The position numbers were made by a program, and so were the translations under genes. From Akebia trifoliata (lineage: Eukaryota; Streptophyta; Magnoliopsida; Ranunculales; Lardizabalaceae): a stretch of DNA of 64,000 nt. The stretch is from assembly GCA_017979445.1 (NCBI GenBank), contig CM030717.1, positions 23,051,288 to 23,115,287 of the forward strand, in the 5' to 3' direction. Below, one piece after another: positions 45,312 through 55,589 of this stretch. The notes under the pieces were generated by a model. That model did no database searches, was not told the DNA's origin, and worked only from the letters and a program-made list of their open reading frames with translations. Numbering within the stretch: the first letter of the stretch is position 1; each line of letters begins with the position of its first letter.

Positions 45312-46554
45312 AATTATTACTTAGAAAAGATTTTTTATTCGATTGAGACCTCTCAATGATCAAACACAACAAACTTGTGAAACTCTCTTTGACCGACAAA
45401 CGAAAAAAAAAAGAAAAAATCGATCATTGGTGCACTCGTTCAAGATCTGATCGGTTTCAAGAGAGTCGGTGATTCTCTTCGATGGTTAGGAGTCTTAAAT
45501 CGATCGGGCTGAGATAGTGAATTGATTGGTCTCTGATTCAGATCCATCGATTTTGTTGGGGACGATGAAGCAGAGTATAGACTGATTGGAAGAACGAAGA
45601 AAAAGAAGAATTTATTTAGAATAAAGAAGGGTTTTTAAAACAAAACTCAGTTTTATTTGGGGCACACCACCCTTAAACAGAACTTTAGTTGCTGTTGTTT
45701 GTCAACAGCACACCTAAAGAATTTTTTTTTTTTTTTTGATGTTTTTGATTAAAAAAAACTGATTAAAAAAATATTCTTATAACAACACTCCCAAAACGCC
45801 TTAAGTTGCTATTTGTCAACAACACAAAAAAAAAATTTATACATTTTTTTTTTAAGATAGAAATACACCACCCATCATTTTTTTTAAATATTTTATTGGC
45901 CAGCAACAACATAGCCGAAAAAATTAAAAAAAAAAATAAAAAGAAATAAAAATTCGAAAGAATGGAAACAAAAAAGAAATTGAAAAAAAAGGAGAAAGTC
46001 TTTACCCTTTTTATTTTTATTTTTTACCATCCACACGTGACAAAAAAAATGCCGATTTAAAAAAAATGATATCTTCCTATCCATACCACCATAATTCCAT
46101 CTTTTAATGAGACTAATCTCTTGAATTATTTATTGTCATCCCAAAGGACCTTCGGTTGAACCAAAGAAAATAATATACTAAAACAAAGCATTCAAAATCG
46201 AACCCAATGATATTAATAGAGGATAAAAAATAAGATATCCCAAATAATAAAATAGGGCTATCAACCATTTTCATTTTCATATCCTTACCCTTTTGATATC
46301 CTGTATTTTTTGGGGTCATCCCAAACGACCCTCGATCAAACCATAGCAAATAATATTCCACAATAATTAATCCAAATGATGCTAAGAGAATATAATACAG
46401 TCCTAAAAAATAATCGAATCAAATAAACTAAAGAAGAGAGAAAAAAATAAAATAAAATAAAGTAAAATAAAATAAATAAAATAAAAATAATAAAAACTAG
46501 GTCTAAATGGCAATGTTCCCAAACTTGGGACTTTTCAAGTTTAATACTCAATAA

Positions 46555-46572
46555 TCCCCAGTGGAGTCGCCA
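46555..46572 (-). other. Primer binding site of element C
   Basis: TCCCCAGTGGAGTCGCCA is the reverse complement of the site in A. It adjoins the 5' LTR of C. Confidence 0.8.
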
Positions 46573-46573
46573 C

Positions 46574-47705
46574 TGAAAGCGCCATCGATTCACGGGGTGC
46601 GCGGATCCGCTTTTGACCTTTGAGGTTTGGGAGTCGCCACCTAGTTATTATGGTCTAGGAACCGAATATCTACTTTAAACGAATAAAAACAACTAATCTA
46701 CTTAAAAATAATAACTGAGTTCGTTGATCAAATTACAGGATTGGAAGGTGTTATGCACCAACCCCGCCCGGCAAATGCCGATCTCTACTAATTCCAAAAT
46801 AAACTAATTGCTAAAAGACCTAAGTAATAATAATAATAAAAAAAATAAATAATAATCACCTTTACCGATGCAATGGTTTTGTTCTCTCAGATCTGATAGA
46901 ACCGCTCCTTGTACAGTACTCCTCGCTTCGTTTTGTCGCTGGATTCGCTTCAGATCTCCAAGGAAAGGTATCTCTTTCTTAGATCTGAATTCTTCGAATT
47001 TTTTTATGGATTTTGGGTGTTTTTGAAGGGCTTCTAGGTATTTTTCGAGTTAAAGTTAAGGTATGGGTGTTAGGTAAGGAGTTAGGGCTTCAAAATTAGG
47101 GTTTCTAGGAGGCTAGGGAAGCTTTTTGACTTACTTCTCTTAGGGTTTTTTCTTGGATACGAAAATAGGGTGTGGAGGCTCCTATTTAAAGATTTTTTAA
47201 GTGTTTGTTTAGATAGAATTAATGTTTAATTATAATTCTTTTAGTTAGAGTTATATTTTAATTAGAATTGTTTTAGGTAGAGTTATATTTTAGTTAGAAT
47301 TCTATTTAATAGAGTTATTATTTAATTTGGATTGTTAAATAGAATTATTATTTAATTAGAACTCTATTAGGGTTTTGACTTTTGGTCTTATTTGATTGAC
47401 TTTAAGATTTTGACTTTAGTCTTACTTGATTGACTTTAATATTTTGACTTTAATCTTACTTGATTGACTTTAATTTTTTGGAGAACCCCCCTCTATTATA
47501 TCTTTAATTCTTTGAACCCTCAAATGGAGGGGTCCTTGAATAAATATCTTGGCAACTATCAACAATTTTGTGTGAGAACCTGATTGATCGATTTTTTTTG
47601 TTCAAAATTTTAAATTAATTTTATTAATGTTTCCATTTAATTATTTAATATTTTATTTATTAATTTCAAAATTTTTAATTATAAAAATTACAAAATTACC
47701 GTTTT
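46574..47705 (-). repeat. Truncated 5' LTR of element C
   Basis: It matches 33709 to about 34908 of the 3' LTR, then stops abruptly after ACCGTTTT at 47705, where B gag sequence begins. About 550 bp of the U3 end, and with it the target duplication, are missing, so a deletion removed the boundary between C and B. Confidence 0.8.
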
Positions 47706-49201
47706 ATCAGTGAAAGTTATTCCGACGATGGGGTAACTGGGTGGTTTGGCTTGGATGGGTTGGATGAGGGATACAGGGTCAAATTGTAATTGGGTGTTGG
47801 AAACCATGTTTAGGGCTGGTGGAGGTTGATAGGTAGGTAATGGATTAGTGGTGACATTTGGTGATGTTGGGCTAGGGATGGTGCTCTTTTTATTGTCAAT
47901 AAGGTTTTGAATGGCATGGCGCAAGGTGATACATCGATCAGTGTGATGGTCAGGATTTTAATAAAATTCGTAAAATTAATTAAAGTTGTGTCCAGCTCGC
48001 AAGGGATTTTGTAAAGGTCGGGGTTGGATCGGGGTAAGAAGCCCTTTTTTCATTAATTTGTGAAGAGCTACAGTGAGATTCATTTTTAGATTAGTAAATT
48101 GACGCGGAGTTCAAGGTTGACTTGGGTGAACTTGGTTATTAGTCCGGGCTAGGGGTTGAGCTGGGATACTGACGTGTTGGCTATGTAAACATGGTTGGTA
48201 CTAGATTTGGAAACAAAGGATTTCTTAGATTTATTGTCCGAGGGGTTAGAAAGAACTCTAGAGGCAAATGCGTCCTCAAGTTGGCTTCCAGCTTGCAATA
48301 GGGACTCAAAAGTAGGGAAATATTGGGCCACTAGGTGCTGAGCATATATTTGGGTGAGGTATTTTATGATAATCGCTACTTGTTCCTTCTCTGAGGGTCT
48401 ATACCACATTTGGGTAGCTTTGGCTCTCCAGCGACTGATGAAGTCAGTGAATGTTTCCCTGTTTTTCTATTTAGTTGACCCCAAATCCCTTCTTGAAGTC
48501 TCAATCTCTGTACTATATTTATACTGATGCCAGAAAACTTTTGACATGTTCTCCCATGTGCCTACTATAGTTGGGTCTTGAGACATCAACCATCGTAGAG
48601 CTGACCCAGATAGAGTCCGCTAAAATAGCAACGTCATATGTTCATCATTGAGCCCCATAGTGCGCATGTTAGTAACATACACTTTGAGATGCATTTTTGC
48701 ACAACCTACCCCACTGAACTTGTCCATTTCAGGCATTACAAACTTCTCTGGTAGATGGATTATAGGGATACGGTTCAGGACTTCAATGCCTACTGCAATT
48801 TCATCGATACCTTTTATACTCTTCATAGCTGACTCTAACTAAGACATCATGTTAGCTAATACCGGATTTTCATCGAAATGTTCTTCATCTCCGTCAAGTT
48901 CAAAGACCTCATGTGCACGTCTCGTTGCATTTTCTTCTAACCTTTTTCTTTTTGGATCATCAAGGGGATTGCTCGTTGATTCTGAAATCTATTCTAGAAC
49001 TTCCACTTTGCCTCTTATACTACTGATATCATTGGCAAAGACTGCCAAGATCTTACGGATCTCTCTAAGCTCAGACTCTGAAGTCATTTCTGTATGTTGA
49101 CTTGATACTAATGTTCGCTCTAACGGACTGGACTTACAACTCCAACTAGGAGGTGGACGTTTGAGTTTAGGCACAATGATAATCTTATATGACCCCATCA
49201 A
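47706..49201 (-). pseudogene. Gag of element B
   Basis: On the minus strand a frame from 49201 to about 48149 stays readable with four or so stops. Its parts are KIIIVPKLKRPPP near the start, an acidic stretch, IPIIHLPEKFVMPEMDKFSG (core start), SEKEQVAIIIKYLTQIYAQH and FPTFESLLQAGSQLEDAF. After a frameshift the zinc-knuckle end follows at 47706-47950 with DHHTDRCITLRHAIQNLIDN and a proline-rich tail. It is collinear with the gag of A. The downstream end is cut at 47705 by the truncated LTR of C; the protease resumes at 33708. Confidence 0.8.
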
Positions 49202-49419
49202 AGATAGATTTTAATCAATTTCAATATTACCCCCTTGATAACATTTTAATGAGTCATTTTATTGAAGTTTGTGCACCAATCCATTAAATAATCCATTCAT
49301 GCAATGTCATTCAAAAGAAGAATAAATATTTATTCAAAAGAAAAAATAACTTTATTGAAAATTATTGACAAAGAAATGTTCTCATTATAACATCTTTTAA
49401 CAAATCTGAATTAAACTAT

Positions 49420-50589
49420 TTTTTACATGGACGCTTGGCTTTGTCTTGATGGTCATCAGGATTGCTATCAGGCTTGATCCTCTTGGCTGTAACAACTGTC
49501 TCTTTGAATTCTGCTGGTCCGTTTGGATACCCTAAGGTTCATTTGTTCCAAGCCTTCTCAATGAGATGCAATAACTTTTCAATCAATGGCTCAGGAGGGA
49601 AGAAAGCTTTTTGTTGAGGTAAAGATAACTCTACAGGTATATCGTACTGCTGTGGGATCAAATTAGGTTGGTAAAAAATGTTTCCTCTAGTCCAATTAGA
49701 CGAACATAATAGGATTCTTTGGTTCCTAGAACAAGGGATTAGTCATCCACCAAGGGCATCTTAAACAAATGTGACGAGAAAGACAAGAATCCAACCATTT
49801 GCTCCAAGTCTTGACTGAGTTGTAATATACTAACAGGCTTCTTCTGGAAAAGTGTTCTGGCCCATACTCGAGGTTTGAAGGGACATCTACAATTTTGAGA
49901 CAATCACACAACCACATATAGAGTAAGTGGGGGCTTCCTTTGAAGCTTTCCCGCTCACCATTTCTTATGTCATCTAGACTTGAGAAAGTTTCAGCTAGGA
50001 TGAGAGGTACTGGGTTGACTTTCTTTAGAGTTGAGAGGCTATATCTATGAAGGACTCAGGGATGGTTTGGCCATCACTTTTGAAGGTCAGCATGTATTGG
50101 ACTAGAATTCTCAGGTACAATCGATAGTCTCTAGTGGCTTGCTAGGCTTCGGGTTTTACATTGACGGGATGACTGCGGGAGCGATACGGGCCCAGTAAAG
50201 ATACTAAGTCCAATCTCCCATTATGGACTAGGGCCTTAGCTTCTTCTTTTGAAATGTTCAATCCTATGGTAAGGTCACCAGAATATCCTGTCTTCAATGA
50301 GGGCTTGACTAAGGTCCTGAAGTGGATATCCCTATAATGCCACAATAATCCTCATGATTAGGGTACAAGTGCATACGCCAAATATGAAATATGTGAGGTA
50401 AGGGTTCCAACGCTTAGCCATAGCACGTAAGAGGTTCCAGTCTATTTCAAACTCGTGGAAGTAAAGAGCACTCCTCAACATGAATCTCCCAAAATTGATC
50501 TTTTCTACAGGGTGCATCCCTATGATGGTTGTTTTGACTAATTGGTCGATCGGGTTATTGCCTGTGACTAGCATCCTGGTTTGACACAA
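49420..50589 (-). pseudogene. ORF1-like region upstream of gag in element B
   Basis: A broken frame of about 390 codons on the minus strand between leader and gag. Readable parts are HPVEKINFGRFMLRSALYFH and EFEIDWNLLRAMAKRWNPYL (50400-50545), GYSGDLTIGLNISKEEAKAL (50220-50300) and LLYMWLCDCLKIVDVPSNLE (about 49865-49940). The end is FFPPEPLIEKLLHLIEKAWN plus a basic tail (49430-49640). Ogre elements carry an extra ORF1 of unknown function at this place, and the AMAKRWNP-type motif is what I recall from that protein. Several stops and at least one frameshift interrupt it. A and C lack this region altogether. Confidence 0.55.
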
Positions 50590-51029
50590 AAAAGTATTTT
50601 AGTACACTTCCAAGGTCCATGTAATATATATTTTTATAAGTCATTTATTCAAAGAAATCAATTACTTTTCTTTTATTTTTTTTTTAAAAATATTTTTCTT
50701 TCGGAAAATCTTGTTCTTATGGAAAATATTTTTTAGAAAACACTTTTTCTAGAAAATATTTTTTCTAGAGAACACTTCTTCTGGAAAACACTTTCCTTCA
50801 TTTTTCTTCTTTGAAAATGGGTTGAAACTCAAATTTAGAAAATAATTTGATTTCCATTTTGATTTAAATGGTCCGGCTCATCATGATTGTTGGATCAAGA
50901 TGGACTGGGTAATTATAAATTATTGCAAAAAATGGATTTTTTATTGGGTCGGTGTACTCGTTTTAATTTCAAGTCAGGTTAAATAAAAAAATTTGATTCT
51001 TACGGTTAACCATACTTTCTGATCTCATT

Positions 51030-51900
51030 ATTCACATACATTCATCATTCAATACATTCAACATTTAATAAACAACCCGGGAACACCCACGATAAGTTTG
51101 AGCCGTGACCTACAGGGGAGGTTTCTAGATTCTAAGCTTACTACGTGCAATGCAATTTTATCTGGCCACCCTTGCCCAAGTACACCTATATACCTCTCGA
51201 GCGTACTCAATTAGACGGTACGTGGTGACTTGGTTTGATATACCGTATAGGTGATAATCTAAAACTTCAACCCACTTCTCTGAAGCCAAAAGCAGCCAGT
51301 TTAATCCCCAAATCAGAGGTGACGCGCGATGCTTGAGCAAAGGCACTCTTAAATCACATCTTTTCTAGAATAGACGTAGGCTATCCTTCTAGTACCGTAG
51401 TACATCGAAGCAGGATCTCGCTTAGGCTCTAGTTTTGACCAGGAAGTTCAATTGATGTACTTATGTTATCTTTGATATACCTATGGGCACGAGTCAAGAG
51501 TTGTAACTTTCATAAATAGTTTGGCATCCCACAAGGGAATCGACCACGTATTAGTACTACATTGGCAATCGGGACATGTGACTGTGTGACTCACAATAAG
51601 TCAAAGGCTCAGGTCACTCTAGCCTAGGTGCATCGATATACCTTTCAAAGTCACCTGATTAGATGGTACTGATGCCCCAATTTAATATACCCTAAGGTAC
51701 GTGACTACAGTTGTGGTTTTCATGAATGACGTCGCATCTCCGAAGAGATCGGACCAAGAACTAGTACCACATTGGCTATGTGGGAAATGCAAGCGTGCAA
51801 AGCAGTAAACGTGCATGTGGTGTGTGCAATACAGGGTGGGGTGTGCCCGGGGCCTTTTTCAAACACATGGGCCCATGGGCCTGATCACATCATTAAAACA
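51030..51900 (-). promoter_or_regulatory. Conserved leader block, copy in B
   Basis: Counterpart of the blocks in A and C, with CAACCCGGGAACACCCACGA (51075 region), TGGCCACCCTTGCCCAAGTA, GACGTCGCATCTCCGAAGAG and CCCATGGGCCTGATCA. It lies between PBS and ORF1. The non-coding sequence has kept more similarity than the gag frames have kept openness. Confidence 0.6.
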
Positions 51901-54127
51901 TGGATAAACAAAAATATTATCACAAAGCATAATAATATCCATAACATCAATGGGTCCATAAATCAAGCCATGATATTAACCAGAACGAATACTAATCTCA
52001 TCACATCAAAATTAAGATCGAAATAAGCACATCAAACATATGTATCAATCTAGATCATGGAGAATTAGATAGGCGATCAATGGGTACAACACACAGACTA
52101 ATAATCAGAGTCAAGCACATCATTTGATCCAAAAAGATTTTTTTTCTTTTATGGTCCAATCAGGGATTATTTTGGGTGACCCTAAATAAATTAAGATTTT
52201 TCGAGGATGTTAAATTGTAGATTGAATGATGTTTAAGGATGAGGAGATTTTTTTTTTTTTTGAGATAAATTGTTTTTATTATTGCCACATCAATTTCCAT
52301 GTTAGCGATAACAAACACCAATGGTGTGTTATAAAGACCAATTGTTGCAACCATAAAGAAAAGTTACCTTAGCGAAAGAGGGCTATGTTCCTTACAACAA
52401 TTGAGATTAACTCTCAATCATTAACACCCCAACATTTACTTACAACATACCAATAAATAATATGGATCAATATATTGCAAGTAGAAATTTATGGGTTAAG
52501 ATTAGCCCAAGATGAGATCAACTAAGGGACCACAATTTTCACCAGTTAAGTTGAACAAAAATTATTCAAAAATACGTTTATTTATTTGTGGCTTCTCAAC
52601 TGACCTCCTAGTTTCGATCCCAAAATTTCCAAGAAAAAATCTCAGAATATTTTAAATCCCAACATTCAACTATCCATTGTTCCACGTAAAAAGAACATAA
52701 AAAGAAAAAATACATTTTTTTTATCAAGGCAAATCAGAGTCTTGGAATATCACATAGGGCTCTGATCTCTACATTGAGAGGATGATTAAGCGAAAGAACC
52801 ACTAAATTCTTTGCCTCTTCCATACCAGATCGGACCCAAATCAAATCCTCCACCATTGAAACTCGAAACGTGTTTCATATGTGATGATGAAGAAAACAGC
52901 AATCAAGTTCTTCCACCGTCAATCTTTGAGGCGAAGGAGATGAAGTCCGTAGGTTCAAATTGAAATCAGGAGAGAAAAAGAAAAAAAATATATATATAAA
53001 AAAAAAAAGAACAGCCATGGACGACAGAGCCAAATCTCAAATCTAAACCCCTCTTGTTCTTGGAATTAAAGACCATAAGTTTATAAACTCCCAAAAAAAA
53101 AACCAATCAAACCGTAGAAATCAATGAAAGTCAACCGATTTTGAAAAAGATGTAAACGTGTGGAAATTTAGAACAATATTTATTGGCGTTTAGAGATTCA
53201 AAACACAATCTTGATTCTTAGGAGAAAATGATCTGTGTGGGGGAGAGTTAAAGACGTTTTGATGAGAAAACGTTAGATCTCCGAATCAAAAAGAAAAACT
53301 TCAATTGCTCTCTCTCTCTCCCTCTGAAATTCTCTTGTTGTTAACGTTTGGTTGCTATCCTTTCAACTCATGTAAGAAGGAGATAAAAAAAGAAAAAACA
53401 TTGTTTTTGTTAACAGCACACCACGCTCGGCAGTGCAATTTTTTTTTTTTATTTTACAAAACTTTTACTCAAAACACACCACTTAAGGTGTTACTGTTGC
53501 CAACAACGCGTCCAAAATCCTCTTTTTTTTTCTTTCAGTCGATGGATACATATGTTTCCAAAGGGCAAACCGATGCACACTCTACTAAAAAAATAGAATT
53601 TTATTCTTTTATGTACATTGTCAATGGACAAATCGGCAAACTCCTAAAAATAAAATTTCTACATATGAAAATAAATAGTAAAAATCCATGGTCCAAAAAT
53701 CGTTATCCTATCTCAATAAAGCCATCCTCTTGAAATCTTGAATTATTTTGGGTCATTCCGAATGATCCTTGATTGAGCCATAGCAAATCATATGCTAGAT
53801 CAAGGCACTCAAAAATAGAATTAAATGATGTTGATAGAGGATGATATAGACCCAGAATTATAAAAGAAGCAAAATAAACAATGGTTAACAACCATTATTT
53901 TAGACCATTACCCTCTTGAAATCCTACACAATTTAAGGTCATTCCGAATGACCCTCGATTGAACCATACATCAAATAAAATAAAAAATAAAAAAAATGTG
54001 CCAAAACGAAACATTCACAATCCAGACAAGATATCAATAATGGAGCCAAAAAGAAAAATATAACAGAAAATTAGGTCATTCTGGCAACGTTCCCATACTT
54101 GGGGTTTTTCAAGTCTGATCCTCAATA
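51901..54127 (-). other. Rest of the leader of element B
   Basis: AT-rich sequence with homopolymer runs. No gene is supported. A phrase with TGACCCTCGATTGAACCATA recurs (53735-53780, 53930-53970) and again in the leader of C (46130-46345), so it belongs to the family leader. Confidence 0.5.
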
Positions 54128-54146
54128 GTCCCTAGTGGAGTCGCCA
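54128..54146 (-). other. Primer binding site of element B
   Basis: GTCCCTAGTGGAGTCGCCA is the reverse complement of the family site with one mismatch. It adjoins the 5' LTR. Confidence 0.8.
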
Positions 54147-54147
54147 C

Positions 54148-55584
54148 TGAAAGCGCCCTCGATCTGCAAGATGCGCGGATCAACTTTTGACCTTTGAGGT
54201 TTGGGAGTCGCTACCTAGTTCTTACGGTCTAGGAACTGAACTTTGACTCTAAAAGACAAATAACACTAATCTACGAAAGAAAATACGAGTCTGGGGATCA
54301 CATTACGGGGTTAGAAGGTGTTAGAAACCAACCCTGCTTGACAAATGTCGGTCTCTACTTTTTTCAAATAAACTACATTGCTAAAAAGACCTAAATAATA
54401 AAAAAAATTATCTTTACGAACGTAATGATTTTGTCCCCTCAGATCTGATAGAACAGCTCCTCGTTTCGTTCTATCACCGGATTCGCTTCAGATCTCCAAG
54501 ACGAGGTACTTTCTTCTTAGATCTAAATTTTATAACTTTTTAATGGATTTTTGAGTGTTTTTGAAGAGTTTCTAGGTATTTTTTGAGCTAAAGTTGGGCT
54601 ATGGATGTTAGGTAAGGAGTTAGGACTTCAAAATTAGGATTTATGGGAGGCTAGGGAAGCTTCTTGACCTATTTTTTCTAGGGTTTATTTTTCATATGAA
54701 AATAGGTTGTAGAGACCCTATTTATAGATTTTTTTAGGTACTTTTTAGATAGAGTTAGTGTTTAATTATGTTTCTTTTATGTAGTTTTAGAGTTTAATTA
54801 GAATTCTATTAAATAGTTTTAGAGTTTAATTAGAATTCTATTAGGTAGTTTTAGAGTTTAATTAGAATTCTATTAGGTTTAGGGTTTGACTTTGGTCTTA
54901 TTAGATTGACTAGGGTTTTGACTTAAGTCTCACTTGAATGACTTTAATTTTAATTAGAATTTCACTTTATATTAATTAATGTTTTAATTATTAATTTCAG
55001 AATTTTTAATTATTAAAATTATAAAATTACCGTTTTACCCTCGAATAGGATTTTTGCGTTTTAAATTGGCTTTCGATATTCCAGAATATTTTGGAATCGA
55101 TTTTTCATAAAGAATTCAATGGAAATACTATTTTTTATCATTTATAAAAAAATTTGTGCAAAATGGTCGTGAATTTTATGAGGGGCATTTTCGTAATTTT
55201 GTCGAATATTGTGAAAATTGGCAAAATGGTTTATTTGGTTTCAATTTGTTATTTTATGTGTTCAAAAGGGTTTTACTAAGCGTAATGTAGGCTCTAGGGT
55301 TATTTTTTAGATTAAGGGTATTTTGGTAATTTGATTATTTTTTAGTGATTTTTATCATAAAGCTTCTTTTTGTCTGCAAGATGATGATTTCTATGTTTTT
55401 GGGGTTATATTTTCTTAACGTAGTGTGATTTCTACGGTTTTGTTAGTTTGAGATACCTTATCCGAATTTCTAAAACATATCTAGTAACAAATAAAACATT
55501 GAAATAATCATCCATCATTGGAAATCGTCGTGATCAGGTTGACGAGTTGATTAATCAAGCGAGTACGAAAATGGGGTGTCTACA
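54148..55584 (-). repeat. 5' LTR of element B
   Basis: On the minus strand it begins TGTAGACACCCCATTTTCGT and ends GAGGGCGCTTTCA, followed by the PBS. TATAAATA lies at 54719-54726 (minus strand). It pairs with 15041-16513. Confidence 0.85.
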
Positions 55585-55589
55585 ATTCA

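Larger units (their letters stand above)
33709..47705 (-). mobile_element. Element C: pol-deleted Ogre/Tat-type LTR element nested in B
   Basis: Minus orientation. The 3' LTR is 33709-35457 with a PPT at 35458. The 5' LTR is 46574-47705 with a PBS at 46555-46572, but it lacks its first roughly 550 bp. Internal parts include a 33-bp repeat array, family 3' modules, an integrase tail, a broken gag, a conserved leader block and a degenerate 60-80 bp repeat array. It interrupts B between gag and protease. CCTAC (33704-33708) could be one copy of the target duplication; the other was lost with the 5' LTR end. Element D is inserted in its leader. Confidence 0.85.
15041..55584 (-). mobile_element. 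Element B: Ogre/Tat-type Ty3/gypsy retrotransposon, host of the nest
   Basis: Two related LTRs in minus orientation (15041-16513 and 54148-55584) bracket a PBS at the high-coordinate end and a PPT at the low end. The flanks are GTTCA (15036-15040) and ATTCA (55585-55589), a 5-bp target duplication with one change. Minus-strand order of the B-derived parts is leader, ORF1-like, gag, protease, G-patch segment, RT, RNase H, second RNase H, integrase piece. That layout, with a dual RNase H and a frame before gag, is characteristic of Ogre/Tat elements. Removing the insertions A (19315-30306) and C (33709-47705) leaves about 15.6 kb. All frames are broken, so it is dead. In the outer 215 bp the LTRs differ at about 25 sites by eye, many of them C/T or G/A. 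Confidence 0.85.

Noticed and set aside
47706..47730. GTGAAAG taken as a second LTR boundary of element C
   Set aside because: Only six to seven bases match the LTR terminus and the sequence then continues as B gag; the match is likely chance.
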